Source of the DNA: Streptomyces roseifaciens
GTDB taxonomy: Bacteria > Actinomycetota > Actinomycetes > Streptomycetales > Streptomycetaceae
Reading direction: 5' to 3'
DNA length: 64,000 nucleotides
NCBI RefSeq assembly: GCF_001445655.1
Contig: NZ_LNBE01000004.1
Location: forward strand, 2,615,218-2,679,217
Shown here: piece after piece, positions 18,211 through 25,418 of the stretch
Numbering within the stretch: the stretch's first letter is position 1
How the letters are laid out: every line of letters begins with the position of its first letter
Translations under genes and position numbers: made by a program
The notes under the pieces: model-generated
The model's database searches: none
What the model saw: the letters and a program-made list of their open reading frames with translations, nothing else
What the model was told of the DNA's origin: nothing

Positions 18211-18558
18211 ATGATCAGCTTCAAGACCAGCAACAAAATGACCGATCGCCCGGTCATCGCCGCCCGTCCGCTCGGCTTCTCCTTCGACTCGCTCCGGGGC
18301 ACCGGTCTGTCCGGCGCCGGTTTCGCTCTGATCAACGGCTCCGCCCTGATCGGCGAATCCTCCCTGATCAACGAAACCTCCCTGATCAATGAGCGACCGA
18401 CCAAGGCGTCCGCGGTAAAGGCAGCAGCATCGGCACAGGCCCAGGCCTATGCCCTTGCGGCGACGACCAACGGCGCCGGATCCGTCAGCACGCAGCAGCA
18501 CCAGCACCACACGATGTGGGCCTTCCGTGGGCTCGAACCCTGGAGAGATCCAGCCTGA
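18211..18558 (+). CDS. Leader ORF upstream of wblC, hexapeptide-repeat protein (unknown)
   Basis: A 115-codon ORF starting with ATG behind a strong AGGAGG site (8-base spacing), so translation is likely. Residues about 40-63 are four copies of a Leu-Ile-Asn/Gly-x-x-x hexapeptide, encoded by 18-bp tandem repeats whose CTGATC cores start at 18328, 18346, 18364 and 18382. An Ala/Gln stretch and a His-rich run follow, and it ends MWAFRGLEPWRDPA. Its stop lies 28 bp before the attenuator stem in front of wblC. I do not recognise it. Given the known uORF/attenuator control of whiB7/wblC genes, it may be the regulatory leader whose translation state decides readthrough. It could also be an independent small protein. 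An internal ATG at 18514 would give a 14-codon peptide, without a good ribosome site. Confidence 0.6.
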   Translation: MISFKTSNKMTDRPVIAARPLGFSFDSLRGTGLSGAGFALINGSALIGESSLINETSLINERPTKASAVKAAASAQAQAYALAATTNGAGSVSTQQHQHHTMWAFRGLEPWRDPA

Positions 18559-18572
18559 TCGGCATGATCAGG
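18554..18572 (+). other. Small stem-loop overlapping the leader ORF stop
   Basis: CCTGATC-GGCAT-GATCAGG is a perfect 7-bp stem with a five-base loop. The leader ORF stop TGA (18556-18558) lies within its left arm, so a ribosome at the stop would melt it. It sits 13 bases before the attenuator stem. Confidence 0.6.
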
Positions 18573-18585
18573 TCGGCACCTTCCA

Positions 18586-18627
18586 GGGCCGCGGAACCCA
18601 CACCGGGATCCGCGGCCCTTTTGTTTG
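18586..18627 (+). terminator. Rho-independent attenuator in front of wblC
   Basis: A 10-bp perfect stem (GGGCCGCGGA 18586-18595 / TCCGCGGCCC 18609-18618) with a 13-nt loop, followed at once by TTTTGTTTG. T-tracts this good are rare in Streptomyces DNA. It lies between the leader ORF stop and the wblC start, so it would abort wblC transcription unless antitermination occurs. Confidence 0.85.
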
Positions 18628-18689
18628 CCCCCTCACCGAGGGGAACCAGCCCGGCCACGAGCCGGAAGACAGACGAGGAAAAAGACACC

Positions 18690-19052
18690 GTGCAACTCAA
18701 GGCACACACCCCGTCAGTAGCGACCGACCTGATCCCCCCGCCCGTCCCCACGGAGGACACCTTGACCCCCCTCACCGCCCTGACCGACCTCGACGACGCG
18801 ATCGAGAACCTGGGCACCCCCGTCCCCTGCCGCAGCTACGACCCGGAGGTCTTCTTCGCCGAGTCGCCCGCGGACGTGGAGTACGCCAAGTCGCTCTGCC
18901 GGACCTGCCCGCTGCGTGAGGCCTGCCTCGCCGGCGCGATGGACCGCCGCGAGCCGTGGGGCGTCTGGGGAGGCGAGCTCTTCGTCCAGGGCGTCGTGGT
19001 GGCCCGCAAGCGGCCCCGTGGCCGTCCGCGCAAGAACCCGGTCGCCGCATGA
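18690..19052 (+). CDS. wblC: WhiB-family regulator WblC (WhiB7 type)
   Basis: A 120-residue Fe-S transcription regulator that acts with the principal sigma factor to induce intrinsic antibiotic-resistance genes. The cluster cysteines are in VPCRSYDPE and LCRTCPLREAC. The WhiB turn GVWGGE follows, and the C-terminal RPRGRPRKNP is the AT-hook that distinguishes WhiB7/WblC from other Wbl proteins. Start is GTG 18690 with GAGGA 11 bases upstream; the longer in-frame ORF would cross the attenuator. Expression is probably controlled by the upstream leader ORF and terminator. It overlaps the next gene by four bases. Confidence 0.95.
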   Translation: MQLKAHTPSVATDLIPPPVPTEDTLTPLTALTDLDDAIENLGTPVPCRSYDPEVFFAESPADVEYAKSLCRTCPLREACLAGAMDRREPWGVWGGELFVQGVVVARKRPRGRPRKNPVAA

Positions 19053-19375
19053 ACGTCTTCGGCACCATCGACCGCCCCACCACGCACGACCCCAAGAAGC
19101 AGGATCCGACGATGCACCGCCCCTCCGCCGAGCCGTTCGGCCCCGAAGTCCCCACCCGTGACGCCTTCAGCGCGATCGCCTCGCGCCAGAACAGGAACCT
19201 CGAAATGCAACTCATCCCAGAAGCCCTGGCCCGTGCCCATATGCACGAGCGACTGAGGGAGGCCGAGTCCGAACGCAGGGCCACTCGGCTGGCCGCCGCC
19301 CGGCGCATGCAGCGCCGCGCCGAGCGCGCCTCGATGCGCGCCCGCCGGGCCCTGGCCATGGCGGTCATGCACTGA
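19049..19375 (+). CDS. Small basic protein coupled to wblC (unknown)
   Basis: A 108-residue protein whose ATG overlaps the wblC stop (ATGA), implying translational coupling. The N-terminal half is Pro-rich and unremarkable. Residues about 45-108 are highly charged, with Arg/Ala-rich helix-forming sequence (ERRATRLAAARRMQRRAERA), likely a basic helix or coiled coil that could bind nucleic acid or ribosomes. No family recognised. Position in the wblC transcript suggests induction by the same antibiotics. Confidence 0.7.
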   Translation: MNVFGTIDRPTTHDPKKQDPTMHRPSAEPFGPEVPTRDAFSAIASRQNRNLEMQLIPEALARAHMHERLREAESERRATRLAAARRMQRRAERASMRARRALAMAVMH

Positions 19376-19396
19376 CCGCCCCACCCTCGTCGTCAC

Positions 19397-19435
19397 CCCC
19401 GCGGGGCCGGATCCGAACGGACCGGCCCCGCGGGG
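19397..19435. terminator. Strong hairpin terminator after the wblC operon
   Basis: Perfect 14-bp GC stem (CCCCGCGGGGCCGG 19397-19410 / 19422-19435) with an 11-nt loop, 22 bp after the last stop. It separates the wblC unit from the next gene. Confidence 0.8.
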
Positions 19436-19486
19436 CGTCGGGTGCGTTGTGCCCTCCCGGCCCCTTCGCGGGGATATCGTCTGGGA

Positions 19487-19702
19487 GTGGACCAGAAGAC
19501 GCATGAATCAGGGCAGTTGGACCCTGAGGCCACCGAGCCCGCCGAGACCATCACCTGTGCTCGCTGCGGCACCCCCGCCGACGGTGCGCCGCCGACCTGG
19601 ACCTGCTCCTTCGAGAACGGCAGCCGCCGCTACTTCTGCGACGACTGCGCCCGGGCCAACATCAGATCGATCGAGGGCCGCCTCGACTCCTCCTGGTGGT
19701 GA
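19487..19702 (+). CDS. Small zinc-ribbon protein (unknown)
   Basis: A 71-residue protein from GTG 19487. Two cysteine pairs, TCARCGTP and YFCDDCARA, about 30 residues apart form a likely zinc ribbon; the N-terminus is acidic and short. No enzymatic motif is present. It is convergent with the ABC1 kinase, with a 19-bp gap. Function unknown; a nucleic-acid- or protein-binding role is the usual guess for such ribbons. Confidence 0.75.
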   Translation: MDQKTHESGQLDPEATEPAETITCARCGTPADGAPPTWTCSFENGSRRYFCDDCARANIRSIEGRLDSSWW

Positions 19703-19721
19703 GGCCGGGGGCCCGGCCCCG

Positions 19722-21104
19722 TCAGGCAGGCGTCTCCCGGCTCTCCTCCTCCGCCGCGCCGCCGCCCGCCGCCGCGAAGCCGGGCACCCACGCCTCCATC
19801 TCCTCGCGCAGCCGCACGGTCGCACCCAGCTGGCACAGCACCCCGATGGTGCTCATCGTCACGCGGTGTATCAGCAGATACGCCGGCGGGAGGTTGAGCC
19901 GGCGGGCCAGCTGGTACGCGGGGGAGCGGGGGTCGGCGATCCGCGTCGCCTGGGCGCGCATCCAGCCCCGGGTGAAGGTGAACTCCGCCGCCTGCGCCGG
20001 TTCGATGATCGGCAGCAGATAGTCGAGCACGGCGCCCGGATCCAGATCGATCTCCGGCTTGACGAACCCCTCCTCCCGCAGCAGCTCGTGGACCGCCTCG
20101 GCCCGGCCGTCCAGCGTCAGCCGCAGCGCGGTGCCGATCTCCGGCGGGAGGCCCTGCGGCAGCCGGTCGACTGTGCCGAAGTCCAGCACGCCCAGCCGCC
20201 ACTTCTCCGGCGGGCCGTCGGGGTCGTCCCCGGTGAGCAGCCGGAAATTGCCCGGATGCGGGTCGGCGTGCAGCAGCCCCGTGCGCGCTGCGCCCGAGAA
20301 GAGGAAGCGCGCCAGCAGCTGCCCGGCCCGGTCCCGCTGCTCCTGGGTGCCCTCCGCTATCACCTCGGACAGCGGCAGCCCTTCCATCCATTCGGTGACC
20401 AGCACCTGGTCGCTCTGGTGCACGACGGCCGGCACCACCACATCCGGATCGCCCGCGAACTCCTGCGCGTGCGCGCTCTGGGCCCGCGCCTCCAGGCCGT
20501 AGTCCAGCTCCTCGGAGACCCGGTCGCGCAGCTCGGAGATCAGCGGCTTGATGTCCATGCCCGGCACCAGCGGCCCCAGCAGTCTCGCGAACCGCCCCAG
20601 CTGGGTGAGGTCCGACAGCAGCGCCTCGCCCGCCCCCGGGTACTGCACCTTGACCGCGACCCGCCGCCCGTCGTGCCACACCGCCCGGTGCACCTGCCCG
20701 ATCGAGGCGGCCGCCGCCGGGCGGTCGTCGAACTCCTCGAACAGATCCCGCCAGTCCTCGCCGAGCCGCTCCGCCAGGGCCGCGTGCACCGTCTTCACCG
20801 GCATGGGAGGGGCGGCTTCCTGAAGCTTGGTCAGGGCGGCCCGGTAGGGTCCGGCGATCTGCTCGGGAAGCGCCGACTCGAAGACCGACAGCGCCTGACC
20901 CAGCTTCATCGCACCCCCCTTGAGCTGCCCGAGTGTCGCGAAGAGCTGCTCTGCGGTGCGCTGCTGCAACTCGGTCGCGATCAGCTCCGCCGGCCGCCCC
21001 CCGATGCGCTTGCCGAGCCCCAGGGCCGTGCGCCCCGCGAACCCCAGTGGCAGCGCGGCCAACTTGGCGGTGCGCGTTACCGCCTTGCGGGGTAGATCAG
21101 ACAT
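19722..21104 (-). CDS. ABC1/AarF/UbiB-family kinase-like protein
   Basis: A 460-residue member of the ABC1 atypical kinase family. It has the family's KxGQ signature (GGAMKLGQALSVFE), the Ala-rich loop AAASIGQVHRAV in place of a Gly-rich loop, the ATP-anchoring Lys in VAVKVQYPG, catalytic LLHADPHPGNF and metal-binding LDFGTVDRLP. Members are tied to isoprenoid-quinone and lipid metabolism; in Streptomyces the role is unproven. ATG 21104 is chosen because GGAGGGG lies five bases upstream. Confidence 0.9.
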   Translation of the reverse strand: MSDLPRKAVTRTAKLAALPLGFAGRTALGLGKRIGGRPAELIATELQQRTAEQLFATLGQLKGGAMKLGQALSVFESALPEQIAGPYRAALTKLQEAAPPMPVKTVHAALAERLGEDWRDLFEEFDDRPAAAASIGQVHRAVWHDGRRVAVKVQYPGAGEALLSDLTQLGRFARLLGPLVPGMDIKPLISELRDRVSEELDYGLEARAQSAHAQEFAGDPDVVVPAVVHQSDQVLVTEWMEGLPLSEVIAEGTQEQRDRAGQLLARFLFSGAARTGLLHADPHPGNFRLLTGDDPDGPPEKWRLGVLDFGTVDRLPQGLPPEIGTALRLTLDGRAEAVHELLREEGFVKPEIDLDPGAVLDYLLPIIEPAQAAEFTFTRGWMRAQATRIADPRSPAYQLARRLNLPPAYLLIHRVTMSTIGVLCQLGATVRLREEMEAWVPGFAAAGGGAAEEESRETPA

Positions 21105-21146
21105 TCGCCCCTCCAACTAGCTGAACAGCCACGCCGCGGACGGCGG

Positions 21147-22361
21147 TTACCTGCTCATTGTCCCGTGCGGTGACCCCGTGGCCGCGGCATACCCGGGATC
21201 CGGGGAACGCGCCGCGCCGCAGGGGCACCGCGGATGCGGCTCGACGGGCCGCGGGGACCAGGCCGGACCGGGCAGAGCCAGCTCCAGCCGCACCCCCGCG
21301 CTCGCCGGGGACCCACCGTCGAGGAAGGCCAGCGCCCGCGCCACGGTCAGCCCCGCCACAACCGTGGCCAGTGCCATGTCGCACGACGGTACCCCCGAGC
21401 CGCGGCCGGACCTCCACTGGGCGAGCATCCGGGGCCAGGCGGGGTCACGGCCGGCCCGCCCCAGCTCGATGCAGCCCGCGCACGCCGTCCCTCCGGGGAG
21501 CACCAACGGCCCCACCAGCCCGGTGGCTTCCAGCACCCCCGCGTACAGGTGCGGCGTACCCGAGGCGAGGAGCTCCTGCGAGGATCCGGGGTCGGGCGCG
21601 TAGGCCGCGAGCCCGTCCCGCGGGGCGAAGACCACCAGCCCCAGCGGCGGCTCCGGCTCACCGCCCCGCCGCGGCCTGCGCCGCACCCCCGGCGCCGCCG
21701 CCCGCACGGCCCGCCGCGCCGCCGTCTCCCGCCGCTCCCCGGTCCGCGCGGCGTCCAGCCCGCCGGGCCCCGCGTCCCACGGCTCGACACAGCCGCCGTC
21801 CATCACATCGACGCGGCCCACCCCCGACGCCGACAGCAGCGCCGCGACGGCCGCGCCCACCCGCCCGGCGCCGCGCACCTGCACCCGCATGGCCTGCCGC
21901 GCCGCCATCAGCCGCATCGCCTCGCCCGGCCCCGGGTGCAGCACGGACAGCGAAGCCAGGTCGGGCCGCAGCCGGTCCAGCGCCGGTCCCGTCTCGCGCA
22001 GGGCCGCCGCGGCCTCCCCGCCACCGCGCACGTCATCGAGCAGCCCGGCCGCGGAGAGCCGCTCCACCAGGGCGTCCGCCCGCCCTTCGGGCAGCCCCAC
22101 GGCTCTCGCCTCCTCGCGCAGGAGCGGCATGCCGCGCGTGCCGTCGAGCAGGGTCAGGAAGCTGCCCGTGGCCGTGTCCACCGGACCCACTGCCACGGCG
22201 TGGGCCGGGGCCACCCCGAACTGGACGGTGTCGCGATTGCGCCAGCTGCGCCGCAGTGCGGGCTTGAGCATGGGATGTGCGGACGTGCCCGTTACGGAGC
22301 TCTCCTCCACGGCCGTCCTCTGCACGGCGGTCCTCTGCACGGTTCCCCCCTCGGTCGGCAT
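21147..22361 (-). CDS. ThiF/E1-like protein (TOMM leader-binding type)
   Basis: A 404-residue protein. The N-terminal part (about 28-105, PALRRSWRNRDTVQFGV onward) resembles the winged-helix-type module of ocin/TOMM ThiF-like proteins. It is followed by an E1-type Rossmann motif (RGAGRVGAAVAALL, about 185) and paired cysteines CAGC and CPC near the C-terminus that form the E1 zinc site. The ATP-contacting part is poorly conserved, so adenylation activity is uncertain. No YcaO or precursor peptide gene is nearby. Start is ATG 22361 with GGGGGAGG just upstream. The first residues come from a tandem repeat, and a later start is possible. Confidence 0.7.
   Translation of the reverse strand: MPTEGGTVQRTAVQRTAVEESSVTGTSAHPMLKPALRRSWRNRDTVQFGVAPAHAVAVGPVDTATGSFLTLLDGTRGMPLLREEARAVGLPEGRADALVERLSAAGLLDDVRGGGEAAAALRETGPALDRLRPDLASLSVLHPGPGEAMRLMAARQAMRVQVRGAGRVGAAVAALLSASGVGRVDVMDGGCVEPWDAGPGGLDAARTGERRETAARRAVRAAAPGVRRRPRRGGEPEPPLGLVVFAPRDGLAAYAPDPGSSQELLASGTPHLYAGVLEATGLVGPLVLPGGTACAGCIELGRAGRDPAWPRMLAQWRSGRGSGVPSCDMALATVVAGLTVARALAFLDGGSPASAGVRLELALPGPAWSPRPVEPHPRCPCGAARSPDPGYAAATGSPHGTMSR
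22308..22345. repeat. 15-bp tandem repeat in the ThiF-like gene N-terminus
   Basis: About two and a half copies of a unit containing GTCCTCTGCACGGCG, encoding repeated T-V-Q-R-T-A-V in the ThiF-like protein. It lies right at the start of the coding region and casts some doubt on the true start. Confidence 0.6.
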
Positions 22362-22532
22362 GGCCCTCCCCCTTGATCGGCCTTCAGCATGGACCGTTCG
22401 CGCTGTCACCGTGAGAAGTTGTCCACAAGCGCGGTGTGATGGTCGTACAAGCTCGGTCCCCGTGGGGTCTTTGCGCCCGACAAGGAGTGATGGGCGGGAC
22501 TTCACGCGCCGCCAGCCGGTAACGTCGGGGCC

Positions 22533-23126
22533 GTGCCCGTCGACCCTCTGCACAGTGCCGCACGACCGCGCAGTGCTCCCAGCCCGCTCACCGGCGGTGC
22601 CGAGCCCGGAGCGGTCGAGGTCCGACGGAGCGCGCGCCGCCGCAGGACGGTCTCCGCGTACCGGGAGGGGGACCGCACCGTCGTCCTCATCCCCGCCCGC
22701 ATGTCGGAGGCCGAGGAGCAGCGCTGGGTGACGGTGATGCTCGACAGGCTCGCCGCGCAGGAGAGCAAGCGGATGCTCGGCGACACCGAGCTCGCCGAGC
22801 GCGCCGCGCGCCTGTCCGCGCAGTACCTGGGCGGCCGGGCCCGCCCCGCGACCGTCCGCTGGGTCACCAACCAGAACACCCGCTGGGGCTCGTGCACCCC
22901 CACCGAGGGCAGCATCCGCCTCTCGCACCGGCTGCAGGGGATGCCCGAGTACGTCCTCGACTACGTGCTCCTGCACGAGCTGGCGCACCTGCTCGTCCCC
23001 GGCCACGGCCCCGGCTTCTGGCGGCTCCTCGACGCCTACCCGCGTACCGAGCGTGCCCGCGGCTACCTCGAAGGTGTGGTGGCCGCCGACAGGTTGCCGC
23101 ACCTCCCCGCAGCGCGCGGCGAATGA
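22533..23126 (+). CDS. YgjP-like (DUF45/WLM) metallopeptidase
   Basis: A 197-residue protein with the zincin motif HELAH in YVLLHELAHLLVPGHGPGFW. The preceding signature WGSCTPTEGSIRLSHRL is typical of YgjP/DUF45 proteins. A third ligand is provided by the His after PG. Start is GTG 22533; the first 30 residues are probably flexible. Substrate unknown; homologues are soluble. It is divergent from the ThiF-like gene across a 171-bp intergenic region. Confidence 0.88.
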   Translation: MPVDPLHSAARPRSAPSPLTGGAEPGAVEVRRSARRRRTVSAYREGDRTVVLIPARMSEAEEQRWVTVMLDRLAAQESKRMLGDTELAERAARLSAQYLGGRARPATVRWVTNQNTRWGSCTPTEGSIRLSHRLQGMPEYVLDYVLLHELAHLLVPGHGPGFWRLLDAYPRTERARGYLEGVVAADRLPHLPAARGE

Positions 23127-23266
23127 GCCGGGCCCGGTGCCGGCGGGCCCCTGTGGGGGACACGTCCGGTCCGGAGTCGGTTGAATCCGCCCTCAGCCGT
23201 TAGCCTGACGCAACGCATTCATCACACGTTTTCATCGCACGTTCGGATGGGGGACGGTCGTTACGC

Positions 23267-24115
23267 ATGGCCAGGGAATTCCAGCGCGGCCACAAGGCCA
23301 AGATCAGTGACCTGACGGCGGGGACCGATCTGTACGTGGGAGTGCAGATCGCGGGCCCCGGCCTGACCTTCGACATCAGCTGTTTCGGCCTCGACGCCGC
23401 GGAGCGGCTCTCGGACGACCGGTATTTCGTCTTCTTCAACCAGCCCAAGTCGCCCGAGGGCGCCATTCAGCAGCTCGGGGCGCAGGCCGGTGACACGGAA
23501 TCCTTCCGCGTCACCCTCGACCAGATCCCCGCGCACATCCAGCGGCTCTCTTTCACGGCCACCCTCGACGGCGCGGGCCAGATGTCGCAGATCGCACCCG
23601 GCTATCTCCGTATCGTCGCCGGCGGCCAGGAAGTCGCGCGCTACTCCTTCACCGGGGCCGAATTCAGCACCGAACGCGCGGTGATGCTCGGCGACATCTA
23701 CCTGAAGGACGTCTGGCGCTTCGCCGCTGTCGGGCAGGGCTTCGACGGCGGACTGGAGGCACTGCTCCAGCACTTCGGCGGCGAGGTGCTCGAAGAGGAG
23801 CCCCAGGCGCCGGCCCCGGCCGCGCCCGCGCCCGCCGCAGCGCCCGCCTTCGCCCCTCCGCAGCAGGCGGGCCCGCCCCCGGCCGCGCCCGCGCCCGCCG
23901 CAGCGCCCGCCTTCGCCCCTCCGCAGCAGGCGGGCCCGCCTGCTGCGGAGGGGCGAAGGCGGGCGCTGCGGCGGGCGCGGGCGCGGCCGGGGCCGGCGCC
24001 TGGGGCGGCTGACCGTACGGCTGCTGGCCGGGCTGGCCCGGGAAGGGCTGGCCGTGCTGGGGCGCGGAGTGCGGCTGGCCGGGGACGCCGGGCGGACCGG
24101 GCGGCGGCGGGGTGA
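23267..24115 (+). CDS. TerD-domain protein, C-terminal part broken (first half of a split TerD-AIM24 gene)
   Basis: Residues 1-190 are a TerD domain (tellurium/stress-response, Ca2+-binding in studied homologues): LTAGTDLYVGVQIAGPG, FDISCFGLD, and later SFTGAEFSTERAVMLGDIYLK. After residue about 225 the frame runs into an inverted copy of its own Pro/Gln linker, giving a meaningless Arg/Ala-rich tail and a TGA at 24113. Removing or re-inverting the segment between the two palindrome centres (23935-24147, 213 bp, 71 codons) restores one open frame into the AIM24 half. So the gene is a TerD-linker-AIM24 fusion interrupted by a rearrangement or a mis-assembly. Start ATG 23267 opens the TerD domain. 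Confidence 0.8.
   Translation: MAREFQRGHKAKISDLTAGTDLYVGVQIAGPGLTFDISCFGLDAAERLSDDRYFVFFNQPKSPEGAIQQLGAQAGDTESFRVTLDQIPAHIQRLSFTATLDGAGQMSQIAPGYLRIVAGGQEVARYSFTGAEFSTERAVMLGDIYLKDVWRFAAVGQGFDGGLEALLQHFGGEVLEEEPQAPAPAAPAPAAAPAFAPPQQAGPPPAAPAPAAAPAFAPPQQAGPPAAEGRRRALRRARARPGPAPGAADRTAAGRAGPGRAGRAGARSAAGRGRRADRAAAG
23877..23992. repeat. Spacerless inverted repeat, 58-bp arms, in the TerD-AIM24 linker
   Basis: Left arm 23877-23934 and right arm 23935-23992 are reverse complements meeting at GGGCCC with no spacer. The left arm is itself the second copy of a tandem direct repeat (first copy about 23803-23873). The right arm is the start of the inverted segment. Confidence 0.85.
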
Positions 24116-24300
24116 ACTGGCCGCCGGTGGAGGCCCCCGGGCTGTTGAAGAAGCCCGGGGGCCTCCACCGGCGGCCAGTTCACCCCGCCGCCGCCCGGTC
24201 CGCCCGGCGTCCCCGGCCAGCCGCACTCCGCGCCCCAGCACGGCCAGCCCTTCCCGGGCCAGCCCGGCCAGCAGCCGTACGGTCAGCCGCCCCAGGCGCC
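23995..24300. repeat. 306-bp near-perfect palindrome (149-bp arms, 8-nt spacer)
   Basis: Bases 23995-24143 are the exact reverse complement of 24152-24300, separated by GTTGAAGA. The right arm is the normal coding orientation of the Pro/Gly/Gln linker; the left arm is its inverted duplicate. It introduces TGA codons at 24113 and 24146 into the TerD-AIM24 frame. Palindromes of this length are normally unstable in bacteria, so a local assembly error must be considered. Confidence 0.9.
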
Positions 24301-24409
24301 CGCTCCGGCCCCGGCGCCCGCCGCCCCCCAGGCCCAGACGCCGCCGCCCCACCAGGGCTTCCCGCCCCCGCCCGGCAGCACCCCGCCGCCGGCACCGCCC
24401 GCCGGGCAG

Positions 24410-25402
24410 GTGCACGCCGCGCAGACCCTGGCCGCGCCGATCGCCCCTCCGGGCTTCTTCAACAGCCCGGGGGCCTCCACCGGCGGCCAGTTCACCCCGC
24501 CGCCGCCCGGTCCGCCCGGCGTCCCCGGCCAGCCGGGCCCGTACGGCCAGCAGCAGCCCACCCCGTACGGTCAGCCGCAGCAGCAGCCCTACGGCCAGCC
24601 CGGCCAGCAGCCGTACGGTCAGCCGCCCCAGGCGCCCCAGCAGAACGCGCCCTACCCCGGCCAGCCGCACTCCGCGCCCCAGCACGGCCAGCCCTTCCCG
24701 GGCCAGCCCGGCCAGCAGCCCTACGGCCAGCCGGCCGCGGCGGCCGGCGTCCAGGCGGCGCTGCAGAAGTACCGGGAGGCCCCCACCGGCCAGCGCTGGA
24801 CCCAGCAGAACCCCAAGCTCGTCCGCGTCGACCTCGGCGTCGACGGCCAGCCCGTGCTCGCCCGCCAGGGCAGCATGGTGCTGTACCAGGGCAAGGTCGA
24901 CTTCGGCTACAAGGGCGCCGGCTTCGCCGGCCGCATCGTCGGCAACGCCACCGGCCAGGAGCTGCAGCTGATGCGCTGCACCGGCCGCGGGCAGGTCTTC
25001 CTCGCGGAGAACTCCGCCCACGTGCACCCCATCGAGCTCCAGGGCGACGCCATCTGCGTCTCCGCGGAGTCGGTGCTCGCCTTCGACGAGTCGCTGCAGC
25101 ACGAGGTCCGCCGGATCGAGGGCCACGGCATCCCCGGCGGCGCCCTGTTCACCATGCAGTTCCAGGGCCACGGCACCGTCGTCGTCAAGACCCACGGCAT
25201 CCCCGTCGTGCTGCCGGTCACCCCGTCGACCTACGCGGACAGCAACGCCGTCATCGCCTGGTCCGCGGGCGCCCAGGTGATCATCTCCAGCCAGGTGCGC
25301 CTGCGCCGCAGCTCCTACCCGGGGCACAGCGGAGAAGCCGTGAACCTCCAATTCCGGGGCGCTCCCGGCAATTTCGTCGTCGTCCAGCCCTACGAGGTCT
25401 GA
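24410..25402 (+). CDS. AIM24-family protein with Pro/Gln-rich N-terminus (second half of a split TerD-AIM24 gene)
   Basis: A 330-residue reading frame; the same frame is open back to 24149, and no ribosome site precedes GTG 24410, so this is the 3' half of the fusion gene. The first 110 residues are repetitive linker (PYGQP and PGQPG units). Residues about 130-330 form an AIM24 beta-sandwich: VRVDLGVDGQPVLARQGSMV, ELQLMRCTGRGQVFLAENSA, and terminal FRGAPGNFVVVQPYEV. AIM24 proteins are named for a mitochondrial protein; the bacterial role is unknown. The other two operon genes encode AIM24 domains alone. Confidence 0.75.
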   Translation: MHAAQTLAAPIAPPGFFNSPGASTGGQFTPPPPGPPGVPGQPGPYGQQQPTPYGQPQQQPYGQPGQQPYGQPPQAPQQNAPYPGQPHSAPQHGQPFPGQPGQQPYGQPAAAAGVQAALQKYREAPTGQRWTQQNPKLVRVDLGVDGQPVLARQGSMVLYQGKVDFGYKGAGFAGRIVGNATGQELQLMRCTGRGQVFLAENSAHVHPIELQGDAICVSAESVLAFDESLQHEVRRIEGHGIPGGALFTMQFQGHGTVVVKTHGIPVVLPVTPSTYADSNAVIAWSAGAQVIISSQVRLRRSSYPGHSGEAVNLQFRGAPGNFVVVQPYEV

Positions 25403-25418
25403 GGGACCAGCGAAGACC

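Noticed and set aside
18514-18558. A 14-codon mini-ORF (MWAFRG...) as the wblC leader peptide
   Set aside because: No ribosome site precedes ATG 18514, and it is in frame with the 115-codon ORF that has an excellent one. Kept as an alternative only.
23267-24115. The Arg-rich tail of the TerD reading frame as a real basic domain
   Set aside because: It is translation of an inverted copy of the linker; the same bases on the other strand encode the PGQPG-type linker exactly.
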